Assembly: GCA_030789695.1 (NCBI GenBank)
Contig: CM061139.1
Coordinates: 201,287,641 to 201,351,640, forward strand
Source of the DNA: Scilla litardierei
Taxonomy: Eukaryota; Streptophyta; Magnoliopsida; Asparagales; Asparagaceae
Length of the DNA: 64,000 bases
Direction: 5' to 3'
Shown: one piece after another, positions 54,062 to 63,752 of the stretch
Layout of the letters: each line of letters begins with the position of its first letter
How positions within the stretch are numbered: position 1 is the stretch's first letter
Position numbers and translations under genes: made by a program
The notes under the pieces: generated by a model
Databases searched by the model: none
Seen by the model: the letters and a program-made list of their open reading frames with translations, nothing else
What the model was told of the DNA's origin: nothing

Positions 54062-54673
54062 CTAGTAGGCTCCTAGGGCCAAAAAATTTACATCGCTATT
54101 AGATGCCACAGACTCTTCCGAGTCAGAATCATGTACTAGGATTATCTCATGTGAGGGATCTGTACTAGGCGATGATGGCTCCACAAAAACCGAAGTGCTT
54201 TCAACTTCGATCACATCAGTAGTATCTGATATGTTATGAACCTCGACAACAAAACTAGAAACATCCATAACAGTCACATCATCTGAAAGCTCAATCAGAG
54301 GGGCCCCCTCATGTCCTATAGTTGGCCCATCTGATTCGCCCTCAACAGAGTTCATTGGTACACCCATAGAGCCCCAATGGTATGGATCCTCAAAATTAAC
54401 GACATCAAGGAGTTGAATATTGAGGTCATGATCCATGTCTGCTTCTATCATATCCTCAGATAACTCCTCCATGGGTTCCTCCTCCTCTTCCATGGGCTCT
54501 TCTTCTTCTATGGGATCCTCCTCCTCTTCCATAGGTTCCTTTTCATAATATGCTCCTAAAGAATTCTCATCCATAACATTTTCAGTCTCTAGGCTTGCGT
54601 TGGTCGACATAGAGGAAGGATCTACAAGAAAACCATAATACCATACATTAGGTCCAATAAGAGAATCAATCAC
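54062..54673 (-). CDS. Extra acidic ORF upstream of Tekay gag (203 residues)
   Basis: A complete 203-residue frame lies between the primer site and gag on the element's strand. It is strongly acidic, with a repeated E-P-M-E-E-E-E motif (KEPMEEEEDPIEEEEPMEEE), and lacks Cys-rich or enzymatic motifs. The tail is Asp/Ser rich (HDSDSEESVASNSD). I do not recognise its family. It is separated from gag by a (TA)n tract. The shape suggests a disordered accessory or chromatin-binding protein, but that is inference. It could also be a chance open frame, although its length and strong composition bias argue against that. Confidence 0.55.
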   Translation of the reverse strand: MIDSLIGPNVWYYGFLVDPSSMSTNASLETENVMDENSLGAYYEKEPMEEEEDPIEEEEPMEEEEEPMEELSEDMIEADMDHDLNIQLLDVVNFEDPYHWGSMGVPMNSVEGESDGPTIGHEGAPLIELSDDVTVMDVSSFVVEVHNISDTTDVIEVESTSVFVEPSSPSTDPSHEIILVHDSDSEESVASNSDVNFLALGAY

Positions 54674-54951
54674 ATGTACACATGTTATGCTAATAGTTCT
54701 CTTGTGACTTGGATTAAGAGCGAAGCATTTCCTGGATTCCTCAGATTTGCATAAGCATAACTGGTTTTATATAAGTCCCATACCTTACATAAAACTTGAT
54801 AGCGTGCATGGTGTATGGGCACCACGTCGCTATCATAGGAATATCATTCAATGCTACACCCTATGACCTTGTCACAATCCATTATCCTCAGATTATATAT
54901 ATAATATTCTCTCACTTCATCATTTAAAATCCTTATGGTCCAAACCTAGGC

Positions 54952-54963
54952 GCTCTGATACCA
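54952..54963 (-). other. Primer binding site of the Tekay-type element
   Basis: Minus strand TGGTATCAGAGC, complementary to initiator-Met tRNA, seven bases from the 5' LTR. Confidence 0.9.
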
Positions 54964-55989
54964 CTTTACTGTAACGCCCCAATCTCGTAGAGGAAGACTT
55001 AAATAACTCATCAAAAGGGTGTGTAACAGCAGCGACGCGCATACAAGGATGAACCCGTACACGTGTCAAGCCTCAGTGGTCATTACAAATATGCATCCAA
55101 CTACATACGAACCAAAAAGTTTCACTAAGAAGCCCAGGCAAATATTACATTACAGATGTCTAACCAAGTACATCATACAATACATAGTTCTAAAACCAAC
55201 AAGACAAAACAAAACATCTCCATATGGCATCTTAGCGTACTTAGCACAAAATTTCAACTTCACTTGGTGTCAACTTGTTGCTCCTACCCGCTCCAATGGA
55301 CAGGCTAAGTGGCATCTGAAATGGTTTTAAATAAAACCATGGGGTAAGCTACACGGCTTAGTGAGTACAAAATTCTCACTAAAAAAATTTAATAGGCATA
55401 AGAGCATACATTTAGAGAAAAATGCATTGAAATAACTATACTACTTGAAACTGTATCAATTGAATTTATATATAAATAATATAAATAATATATAAACGTG
55501 CCAATGACCTTTTTTTTGACCATTCCATATATGCAAAAAGTACTTAACCCAAAGAACAATAAAACAAAATTCTTTTCTTTTCTTTTGTAAACTTTCTCAA
55601 ATGTCCACTAAGGCTACGAATTATGGCCCAGTAGCATGGGAATGCACAAGGCAACAGAAAACAAATAACCATTCATTAGTCGCCCGGGGACAGTGTACCA
55701 ACTCACATGTACAAAGATGAGACTCTAGAGGTGGCCCCCACCATGCATGTGGTGTGGCACTTAGCTCTCATTATTTGACTGAAGGCCACAATTTAAACAG
55801 GTACACTCAATATCATATGACAAGCAGTATATTAAACAGTTCATTCCATAATGGACAGATGAAATTCATGGTATTTCACAAAATTTTCGCTCAATAACTA
55901 TAATCGAAGTAATGTACATCATGACAATCACATGGTTTTGAATAATGTTTTTATTCATTTTTTTTATAAAAGCAAGATAATCAATAAAC

Positions 55990-56109
55990 TGTTGTGAAGG
56001 GAATTTAGGGAGAAATAGGTGTAAGGGGTTAAGAGCCCCCTACCCGTGTATTTATATCTTTCAATAGTGGGTTGGATACCCAATTGGCCCAATGGGCCTA
56101 TTCATAACA
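55990..56109 (-). repeat. 3' LTR of the intact copia (120 bp)
   Basis: Plus-strand TGTTGTGAAGG to TTCATAACA. It is followed at 56110-56122 by the purine tract (AAGGGGAAG on the minus strand). Confidence 0.93.
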
Positions 56110-56419
56110 CTTCCCCTTATCCAATCAACATTGAAATAAGAGGTGGATTCTTCAGGATCCGAGTTAAGGTAACTGTCTTGTTAAAGAAAGAACAGTTAAC
56201 CCATAACTTCCCCTGTTTTGGGGATGTGTCTAGGGGTGGATACTTCAGGATCCAGAGTCAACGAGGTTGCCTCGTCAAAACCTTGACTACGGAAAACCCA
56301 GTGGGAAAAAACCTGTAGCCAAGGGAAAAGAGTACAACTCTGCAGTTGACTCCCCCTTATCTGACCAAGCTTCAGGCTTGCAGATTTCCTATGAATCTAT
56401 ACATCAGTCTCCTATGTAT

Positions 56420-59400
56420 CTATGAGTTCATAGTTCTCTCATCCTGACCCAGTTTACATTTACTCACTCTCCTCATCCCAATCCCATGTACAAGTTTTTC
56501 AAAGATACTAGTAGGCAGGGATTTGGTAAGCAAATCCGCCAAGTTATTACATGATTGGATCTTCTGTACCTCAATCTGCTTTTGCTTCTGAAGGTCGTGC
56601 GTCCAGAAGAACTTGGGGGAGATATGCTTCGTCTTGTCACCTTTGATGTAGCCGTCCTGTAGCTGGGCTATACATGCTGCATTGTCTTCATAGAGTGTAG
56701 TGGGTGCAAGAACGCCGGTTGTCAGGCCGGTGGAGGTGAGTATGTGCTGGATCACCGAGCGTAGCCAAAAACATTCCTTGCTTGCTTCGAAGATCGCAAG
56801 TAGCTCGGAGTGGGTGGATGAGACGGTCGTCATGGTCTGCTTCACAGATCTCCAGGATATGGCAGTGCCGCCATATGTGAACATGTATCCGGTCTGAGAC
56901 TTCTCTGTATGAGGATCGGACCTGTAACCTGCGTCAGCATAACCAACTAAACCAGTTGATGCCCCTTTCCTGTAGAATAGACCTAAGTCTATGGACCCTT
57001 GGAGGTAGCGCAGAAGATGCTTAACTCCGGCCCAGTGCCGCTGTGTAGGTGCAGCACTATATCTGGCTAGTAAGTTTACTGCGAACGCTATGTCAGGGCG
57101 AGTGCAGTTAGCCAGGTAAAGGAGTGCACCGATAGCACTTAAATAAGGCACTTCGGGGCCTAGTACTTCCTCCCCCTCTTCCAGCGGCCGGAAGGGGTCT
57201 TTGTGTACATCCAATGATCTGATGACCATCGGAGTGCTGAGGGGGTGGCACTTATCCATCTGAAACTTTTTCAATAAGTTCGATGTGTAAGTTGACTGGT
57301 GTAACAGGATCCCATCTTTAAGATGCTCTATCTGAAGGCCTAAACAGAATTTTGATTTTCCGAGGTCTTTCATCTCGAAGATTTCTGTCAGGCTTTTAGA
57401 AATCTTTGTGATCTCTTCAGGAGATCCGATGAGGTTTAAGTCGTCTACATAGACGGCTATAATCACAAATCCTGTTGCCTTTGCTCTTATAAAGATGCAA
57501 GGACAGACTGGGTCGTTTTTAAATCCTTGCTGTGCAAGGAAGTCGCTCAGTCTGTTATACCACATCCTTCCAGATTGTTTTAGACCATATAATGATCTTT
57601 GCAGTTTCACTGAGTAGATGTCACGTTCTCTCTCTTTTAGTGCTGCAGGCAAAGAATAACCGTCAGGCAATCTCATATAGATGTCTCGGTCTAGGTTGCC
57701 ATATAGGTATGCAGTAACCACGTCCATGAGTTGCATATCTAAACCCTCTTGTGCTGTTATGCCAATGAGGAATCGGAAGGTGATCGCGTCCATGACCGGG
57801 GAGTATGTGGCTTCAAAATCCACCCCAGGACGTTGGGTAAAACCCTGCGCTACAAGCCTTGCTTTGTAGCGTACGATCTCATTCTGTTCATTTCGTTTTC
57901 TAACAAATACCCATTTATAACCCACAGGTTTTACACCTTTTGGTGTCTGGACTATTGGTCCGAAGACCTTGCGTTTGGTGAGTGAATCCAACTCCACTCC
58001 TATTGCCGCTTTCCACTTTGGCCAATCATCTCTGCTTTGACATTCTGTCAGAGAGCGTGGTTCAATATCATCGTCGCAGTACGCGACGTTGATGGCAATA
58101 TTACACGCAAATGTGTCATCTATTGTTGTGCTTTTTCTGTCCCAATACTCCCCAGTTCGTACATAGTGTATCGATACTTCATTTTCTCCCGGTTTTTCCT
58201 CTTCATGAGAGTTTGGGAGAGATGGGGTAGCAGGGCTTAAATTAGCATCCTGTGGTGGTATTTGTTTACCATTGCCAAGGGTCCTACTCTTTCGAGGGAC
58301 TTGGTCCTTGGATCCCGGTGGTCGTCCTCTCTTTTTGAGAGGTCCAACCATTTCTGCTGCAGGCGGATTGCATCCATTTTGCGGTATGTCAATCCTAGCT
58401 GGAGTGTTAGCAGCAGGGACGTGTGATTTGACAATCTTCTGGTTGTCAGTAAATTTGTCCGGCAAGAGATGGACAGTGTTTTGGATGTGGAGGATCTTCA
58501 GGACCTCCTCCTCACACTGGCTTGTTGGCGGATCAAAGTGACATAAAGTTTTTGTATCCCAAGTGATACTTTCTGAAGCTTCGGGCTTCTTTGTCTGTGA
58601 GCCTAGTCTTGGGAACGATGTTTCATCGAATTCACAGTCTTCTAGACGTGCCTTAAAGACGTCCCCCGTAAGGGGTTCTAGGAATCTAATTATGGAGGGG
58701 GTGTCAAACCCAACATAAATGCCTAGGCGACGTTGTGGACCCATCTTTGTCCTTTGTGGTGGTGCTATGGGGACGTATACTGCACAACCAAATATTCTCA
58801 AATGTGAGACAATTGGTGGGGCTCCAAGTGCTAGTTGCATTGGAGAAGATGACTGACCTCCAGAGGGTCTTAATTTTATTAAAGATGCAGCATGCAAAAT
58901 TGCATGACCCCACGCATTCACTGGCATCTGGGATTGAAGTAATAATGGACGAGCGATCCATTGCAGTCTCTTAATTAGAGATTCTGCTAACCCATTTTGG
59001 GTGTGAACATGCGCTACTGGATGTTCGACTTCAATTCCCTGAGCTTGGCAATAGTCTAGAAAGACTTGTGACGTAAACTCCCCCGCATTGTCCAGACGAA
59101 GTTTCTTTATCTGGTGATCGGGGAAGTGGGCCCGTAACTTTATTATCTGAGCTAAAAGCTTAGATAGTGCTAGGTTACGGGTGGACAGTAGGCACACATG
59201 TGACCACTTAGTTGATGCGTCTATCAGGACCATAAAGTACCTGAACGGGCCACTTGATGGGTGAATCGGCCCACAAATGTCTCCGTGGATTCTTTCCAGA
59301 AAGCTGGGAGACTCCACATCCACTTTCAGTGGAGAGGGTCTCGTGATCAGTTTACCCTTGTAACAGGGTGGACATGGGAATTTGCCTTTTTGAAGAATCT

Positions 59401-60013
59401 TCAGGTTCTTCAGGTCAATGCCCCTGGAGTTCTTTATGATGCGGTACATCATAACCGAACCAGGGTGTCCCAGTCGACTGTGCCAGAGTTGGAATTCTGG
59501 TGTTTGGGGGCACTGCAGGTGCTCCACCATGGATGTTTCTGGAGTTTGTATACTTGTTTGGTAGAGTCCCGAGGGGAGTCCCTTGAAACGTTCCACAATG
59601 GTTTTTGAACCATTTGTAAGAGCCGTTACAAGCAAGTATTCCCTTTTATCTTCCTCGACCGTCTCTAAGTGATATCCGTTTAAACGGATGTCTTTAAAAC
59701 TTAGGAGGTTTCGGATGGATTTTGGGGAGTATAACGCATTTTTAAGTGTTATTTGTGTGTTGCCGGGGAGCAATATAATTGCTTCCCCTGATCCTTCGAT
59801 TATATTTGCTGGCCCTGAGATTGTTCTCAGTGGGCCAGAATAACTACTTACGCTCGTGAAATAGTCTATGTTTTGAAGGATCGAGTGCGTCGATGCACTG
59901 TCCACTAGGCAGATAAGTTCCATATCTAAAAAATGGGGAAAGACATTCAAGCAATAAATATAGATAAAAGATTCACTTTCATAAATAAATGCTAAAAAGA
60001 TATTGTTTGACAT
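56420..60013 (-). CDS. Copia pol polyprotein: protease, integrase, RT, RNase H
   Basis: One open frame of up to 1197 residues. The protease begins at MELICLVDSASTHS (59922), the D-S-A form typical of this family. The pre-integrase finger is WHSRLGHPGSVMMYR...CPPCYKGK. The integrase has the Asp of IHGDICGPI, the Asp of LRLDNAGEF and the Glu of NGLAESLIK. The RT has YKARLVAQGFTQRPG, DVVTAYLYGNLD and VYVDDLNLIGS (YVDD). RNase H has VGYADAGYRSDPHTEKSQTGY and ends LADLLTKSLPTSIFEKL. No stop interrupts it. The first 30 residues (MSNNIFLAFIYESESFIYIYC...) are hydrophobic, AT-rich and probably untranslated spacer or intron, so the functional start is likely at or before the protease. Confidence 0.9.
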   Translation of the reverse strand: MSNNIFLAFIYESESFIYIYCLNVFPHFLDMELICLVDSASTHSILQNIDYFTSVSSYSGPLRTISGPANIIEGSGEAIILLPGNTQITLKNALYSPKSIRNLLSFKDIRLNGYHLETVEEDKREYLLVTALTNGSKTIVERFKGLPSGLYQTSIQTPETSMVEHLQCPQTPEFQLWHSRLGHPGSVMMYRIIKNSRGIDLKNLKILQKGKFPCPPCYKGKLITRPSPLKVDVESPSFLERIHGDICGPIHPSSGPFRYFMVLIDASTKWSHVCLLSTRNLALSKLLAQIIKLRAHFPDHQIKKLRLDNAGEFTSQVFLDYCQAQGIEVEHPVAHVHTQNGLAESLIKRLQWIARPLLLQSQMPVNAWGHAILHAASLIKLRPSGGQSSSPMQLALGAPPIVSHLRIFGCAVYVPIAPPQRTKMGPQRRLGIYVGFDTPSIIRFLEPLTGDVFKARLEDCEFDETSFPRLGSQTKKPEASESITWDTKTLCHFDPPTSQCEEEVLKILHIQNTVHLLPDKFTDNQKIVKSHVPAANTPARIDIPQNGCNPPAAEMVGPLKKRGRPPGSKDQVPRKSRTLGNGKQIPPQDANLSPATPSLPNSHEEEKPGENEVSIHYVRTGEYWDRKSTTIDDTFACNIAINVAYCDDDIEPRSLTECQSRDDWPKWKAAIGVELDSLTKRKVFGPIVQTPKGVKPVGYKWVFVRKRNEQNEIVRYKARLVAQGFTQRPGVDFEATYSPVMDAITFRFLIGITAQEGLDMQLMDVVTAYLYGNLDRDIYMRLPDGYSLPAALKERERDIYSVKLQRSLYGLKQSGRMWYNRLSDFLAQQGFKNDPVCPCIFIRAKATGFVIIAVYVDDLNLIGSPEEITKISKSLTEIFEMKDLGKSKFCLGLQIEHLKDGILLHQSTYTSNLLKKFQMDKCHPLSTPMVIRSLDVHKDPFRPLEEGEEVLGPEVPYLSAIGALLYLANCTRPDIAFAVNLLARYSAAPTQRHWAGVKHLLRYLQGSIDLGLFYRKGASTGLVGYADAGYRSDPHTEKSQTGYMFTYGGTAISWRSVKQTMTTVSSTHSELLAIFEASKECFWLRSVIQHILTSTGLTTGVLAPTTLYEDNAACIAQLQDGYIKGDKTKHISPKFFWTHDLQKQKQIEVQKIQSCNNLADLLTKSLPTSIFEKLVHGIGMRRVSKCKLGQDERTMNS

Positions 60014-60084
60014 GGAAAAATAGAACTAGATACGATGCATAAAGATTTAAGATACATTGCTAATTGCATAAAAGTGGTCCAGAT

Positions 60085-61107
60085 CTAGAGAGTATCATCT
60101 CCCATGAAATCTTCGGGAGTCCATGAGGTCTCTGCCAACGCTGCGCTCTCCATCAGGTTTGTCTCAGCTCGAGGCTTGAGGCTTGCCTGGTAGAGGTCCT
60201 GGAGGTGTTTTGCTGTGCGGCAGATTCTGGACCAGTGGCCCGTCATCCCGCATTTTGAGCATTTGTCCTCCCAGTCTTTCTTGGGAGTGCCTCCTTTGTT
60301 GGGAATCCTCTTCTGCTTCTTGTCCACGAACTTCTGGTTCTGGGGGGGAGCTGGGTGAGTGGCCTTCTTCCGCTGCTTCTGTTCTTTCCATTTCTGGAAT
60401 TTTGCCTTTTTGTCCGTCTTCTTCTTCTGGGAAGACTGGAAGTGGGCCTCTGCAGGAGGTGGCAATGGAGCGGAGCCGGGAAGGCGCAGGTTGTGGGTGG
60501 CAACCAACAGGTCTCTGTTCTGTTCAGCCATAAGCAGGCATGAAAGAAGGTCAGAGTACTTTGTGAACTTCCTCTCTCGATATTGTTGCATAAGGATCAT
60601 GTCCTTTTCGTGGAAGGACGTAAACGTCTTTTCCAGCAACATCTTCTCCGTCACTGGTTCACCACACAACTTCAGGCGTGAGGTGATGCGGAAGAGAGCT
60701 GAGTTGTACTCCGCTACGGATTTGAAATCCTGTATGCGGAGGTGAGTCCACTCGTACTGTGCACGGGGGAGTATGACATCCCTCTGATGTCGGTACCTCT
60801 CCTCGAGTGCATCCCACAGCTCGTAAGGGTCCTCTACAGTGAGGTACTCGTCCTTTAAGGTCGAGTCTAAGTGTTTCCTGATATATATAATGGCTTTCGC
60901 CTTTAATATATCGGAAACTTCCTCTGTATGAGGTGCTTCCACTGAAGCCTCCTTGTTAGCTGGGGCAGTACTAGTTGTTGCCTTTTCAGTCTGTGTGAGA
61001 CTGAAACCATGAGAGCGCAGATGGAACTTCAGGTCCAACTGCCAACTCAGGTAGTTTGACCCATCAGCCTTCAGGACTGAGAAGTCTACATTTGCGAGTC
61101 TGGCCAT
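60085..61107 (-). CDS. Copia gag with zinc knuckle
   Basis: I place the start at the Met of MARLANVDFSVLKADGSNYL (61107). The frame is open 31 residues further upstream (to 61200), but that part reads like leader. It contains the copia gag capsid region (YLTVEDPYELWDALEERYRHQ, YEWTHLRIQDFKSVAEYNSA, QQYRERKFTKYSDLLSCLLMAEQNRDL). A Lys-rich linker follows (KKKTDKKAKFQKWKEQKQ), then one CCHC zinc knuckle, CSKCGMTGHWSRIC. The end is acidic (EDFMGDDTL). No stop interrupts it. Pol follows in a separate frame after a short spacer. Confidence 0.88.
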   Translation of the reverse strand: MARLANVDFSVLKADGSNYLSWQLDLKFHLRSHGFSLTQTEKATTSTAPANKEASVEAPHTEEVSDILKAKAIIYIRKHLDSTLKDEYLTVEDPYELWDALEERYRHQRDVILPRAQYEWTHLRIQDFKSVAEYNSALFRITSRLKLCGEPVTEKMLLEKTFTSFHEKDMILMQQYRERKFTKYSDLLSCLLMAEQNRDLLVATHNLRLPGSAPLPPPAEAHFQSSQKKKTDKKAKFQKWKEQKQRKKATHPAPPQNQKFVDKKQKRIPNKGGTPKKDWEDKCSKCGMTGHWSRICRTAKHLQDLYQASLKPRAETNLMESAALAETSWTPEDFMGDDTL

Positions 61108-61153
61108 TTTATGATCTAGCATGTACGGAAAAAAATAGCATGTATCATTAAGA

Positions 61154-62445
61154 CTGAAAAATAAGATAGACATCCACGCATGTAATGTAGTCATTTTCAT
61201 GAATTTAAATTACTGTGGTTTTAACATACATGCTTTTTTTCAGGTAATGTGAATAATTAATTACTAAAAATTAACAATCACGCATGCTGTTTGATGGTTT
61301 TCATTGTGACATTAAAACATGGTATTAAAGCTAATTAATCAACCACGCAGTTTAATGCAAAAACAATGAAAAACAGAAATAATGACCTTAGGCTATGGGG
61401 ATCAGCCAGCCGACACCGAAAAATAAATAAAAAGTCCAGTCCGAGGTTACATCAAAAATAAAAAGCATGAAAATAAATTACAACTCGGGAACTTCAGAGA
61501 GAAGCCCCTATCTTCATTGAGCGAAACGCCTTCAGCTTCTTTTTGGTGTCCTTCGGTCTTCTTTTTACATTTTCATCCTCACATACAAAGTTTCTCTCAA
61601 AAGAAAAGAAAAATTGCGGGAATTTAAAACGGTGTCGGAAACCTGGCTAATCCCTAAAACATAGCCTAATATTTGCACATCCACGCAGATAATATTTTTG
61701 CAACATACAACCACGCAGATAATCGAAACACAGGCATTTAAAATAATTTAAAATTGTGTGCGACGTGCAAGAACATTTTTTTTTTTGAAAACTTTTGCCT
61801 TTTTGATCCATATTTTATTTTTTATTTTACCGCTTTCAACCCTTTTAAAAATTTCTTTTAACTATTTTGGGCTTTTTAGGGCCAAAAAATAAATAAAATA
61901 ATTTCTGTGGATGGGCTAATTTTCTGGCCTTTTGGGCCATGAAAACAACCCATTAGGGTTAATATTGGGCCTCCCCCGAAAAATAGCCCGTTTAGGGTTA
62001 GGGTTTCTGGAAACCCTAGGGGGGGCCCGCGGCGTGTCGCCGCGTAGGGTGCGGCCGCCGTCGCGGCGACGGGCCGCGGCAACTGGCCGCGGCCTGAGGC
62101 CGCGGCACAGGGCCGCGGCCGCCGCGGCTTCAGGCCGCGGAGCAGGGCCGCGGCCTGAGGCCGCGGCGCTTGGCCGCGGCCTGAGGCCGCGGCGTTTGTT
62201 TCCTCCGGCGGCGCGAAGGGCGCGCCGCCGTTTTGCCCTACGGGCGTACGGAAATTTGGATCGAAGGCGGGGGGTAAAAATCGGGGTTTTCAACAGTTTT
62301 GATCGCTAAAAACAAGTTTTTATTGTTTTAAACATGCAGTTCTTATTAAAATGTTGAATTTAACCGAGTTTGTGAACTTTTTGATCCTAAAACATGCAGA
62401 TCTAATGAGAAAAGCAAGTTTAGATCTAAAAGTTTGGATTTTTAC
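61154..62445 (-). other. Long copia leader with possible intron
   Basis: The 1.4 kb between the 5' LTR and gag has no supported gene. On the minus strand CTAGTAG|GTAAAAATCC at 62446/62445 is a good donor, and TTATTTTTCAG ending at 61154 is a good acceptor 47 bases before the gag Met. Together they would remove about 1.29 kb. This is a sequence-only prediction. Confidence 0.4.
62028..62235. repeat. GC-rich palindromic repeat array in the copia leader
   Basis: About 200 bp of almost pure G+C with repeated GGCCGCGGCCTGAGGCCGCGGC-type palindromes (core GGCCGCGGCC), spaced about 20-25 bp apart. It is surrounded by AT-rich DNA. Both strands give long chance frames because of the composition. Confidence 0.85.
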
Positions 62446-62602
62446 CTACTAGATTCGACGAGGAATCTAGGCGACGGTTGGTGAAGGATGCCCTTTTCGC
62501 TCCCCGTTGAGAAGATTACGATCTTCTTTTTCTGAGCGATTTGTGGATCTCCTTTCCCGCGAGCCGCCGTCTCCTCCAACGAGCGTGATCGTGCTGATAA
62601 CG

Positions 62603-62722
62603 TGTTGTGAAGGAAATTTAGGGAGAAATAGGTGTAAGGGGTTAAGAGCCCCCTACCCGTGTATTTATATCTTTCAATAGTGGGTTGGATACCCAATTGG
62701 CCCAATGGGCCTATTCATAACA
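62603..62722 (-). repeat. 5' LTR of the intact copia (120 bp)
   Basis: Same as 55990-56109 except for one base (GGAAATTT against GGGAATTT). Directly inside it the minus strand reads CGTTATCAGCACGATC, where the primer site should be. This is not the canonical initiator-Met site. Confidence 0.93.
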
Positions 62723-63752
62723 TAAACATAATAGTTCATTCAACATTTTGTATTAAAATTATTTCAGTAAGAAAGTTGTACTCACCTTGTAGTGGTCAAT
62801 CAAGAAGTGTTTTCAGTGACACACGATGTATGATACCTAAAATAATAACAATTCGATCCTTAGTATTGTTTAATCAAGGTTCATACAATTGCACACTTAT
62901 ATACTTTTTATGAAGGGCCTTTCTACAATGTTTTAGGAAGTCCATGAGTCCTCAAAATAAGTCTTAAAATTATAGAGGCTGTCTGCAATTTGCAGAATTG
63001 TATGCAACACATAAATTTGGTATTGATTGTAAAATTCTGTTTACAAACAGAACCCAGTTTTGGGGTTTTATGCAAAAATTCGGGCCTAAAACAGTTTGGA
63101 CAGAATTTGGGCTAAAATGAAATTAACACCTTCTTCCTCCCACAACCATTTGCTCACCCAACCCAACTATTTGGGTTTGGGGGGTAGCCTCCCTAGGCGG
63201 TGCCCCGGGTTTGTCATCGGACCAAGGTGGTCGGCGGCGCTGACGGCCGGCGGCCGGCGGCGGTTCAGACCAGTTTTTTTTTTTTTTGAAATCAATACTC
63301 ATGCATCAACTTTACAAGAAAAATCCAAGATTTTAAAGTTCCAATCTCTTGATAGAATCCATTATTCATCCTAAATGGAATTTAGAGAAGAACTCAAGGA
63401 GATAAAGAAACAAAAAAAATTATACCTTTCTCTATCTTTTCTTCTAACTGTGTTTCTCTTTGCAATCTTCCCCTCTTCTCTGTTGCTTCTGATTCTTCTC
63501 TGATTCTTTCTTTCCCCTTCTTTTTTTTCTTCGTGTATGAAGTTGCTGGTGTGTGAAGGCAAAGGGGAAACTGGGTTTGATAATTACTCTCTCTCTCTCT
63601 CTCTCATCTCTCTCTTCATTGCCCCACAAAAGGCCATGTGTCCCCTATTTCTAACTGTTGGCTTCCCCTATAAACAGGTGTCAACAAATAATGGCATACA
63701 TTTATTATTATAATAATTATTATTATTAAAATAGAGAGGCTATTACAACTAA

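Larger units (their letters stand above)
55990..62722 (-). mobile_element. Apparently intact Ty1/copia element with 120-bp LTRs (6733 bp)
   Basis: Flanked by a perfect TAAAC duplication (55985-55989 and 62723-62727). Both LTRs are 120 bp and differ at one base. Gag and pol are both open, and the protease, integrase, RT and RNase H motifs are all present. The 1.4-kb leader between the 5' LTR and gag is unusually long and partly extremely GC-rich. The gag type (MARLANVDFSVLKADGSNYLSW) belongs to a widespread plant copia family; I leave its lineage name open. Of all elements here it is the best candidate for recent activity. Confidence 0.92.
43832..63747 (-). mobile_element. Tekay/Del-type chromovirus with two nested insertions
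   Basis: A minus-strand Ty3/gypsy element with long LTRs (about 2030 bp) and a perfect 5-bp duplication ACTAA (43827-43831 and 63748-63752). Order from its 5' end: LTR, initiator-Met primer site, an acidic extra ORF, gag with zinc knuckles, protease, RT, RNase H, integrase with chromodomain, purine tract, LTR. A solo LTR (47110-50389) lies in integrase and a copia element (55990-62722) in the 5' LTR. By eye the two LTRs differ by roughly one percent, so the element is recent. Pol nevertheless has one frameshift and two stop codons. Confidence 0.92.
54970..63747 (-). repeat. 5' LTR of the Tekay-type element, split by a copia insertion
   Basis: 54970-55989 and 62723-63747 together match the 3' LTR at 43832-45861, with about one percent differences plus short indels in G, T and ATT runs. 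The copia element replaces nothing; it adds a TAAAC duplication. Confidence 0.92.

Noticed and set aside
62028..62235. Possible CRISPR-like array
   Set aside because: Repeats are self-palindromic and irregular, without unique spacers of constant length, and the DNA is plant nuclear.
61916..62309. 125-residue frames on both strands in the GC-rich leader
   Set aside because: They are explained by base composition and palindromic repeats. The two strands give frames of similar length, and neither has a recognisable domain.
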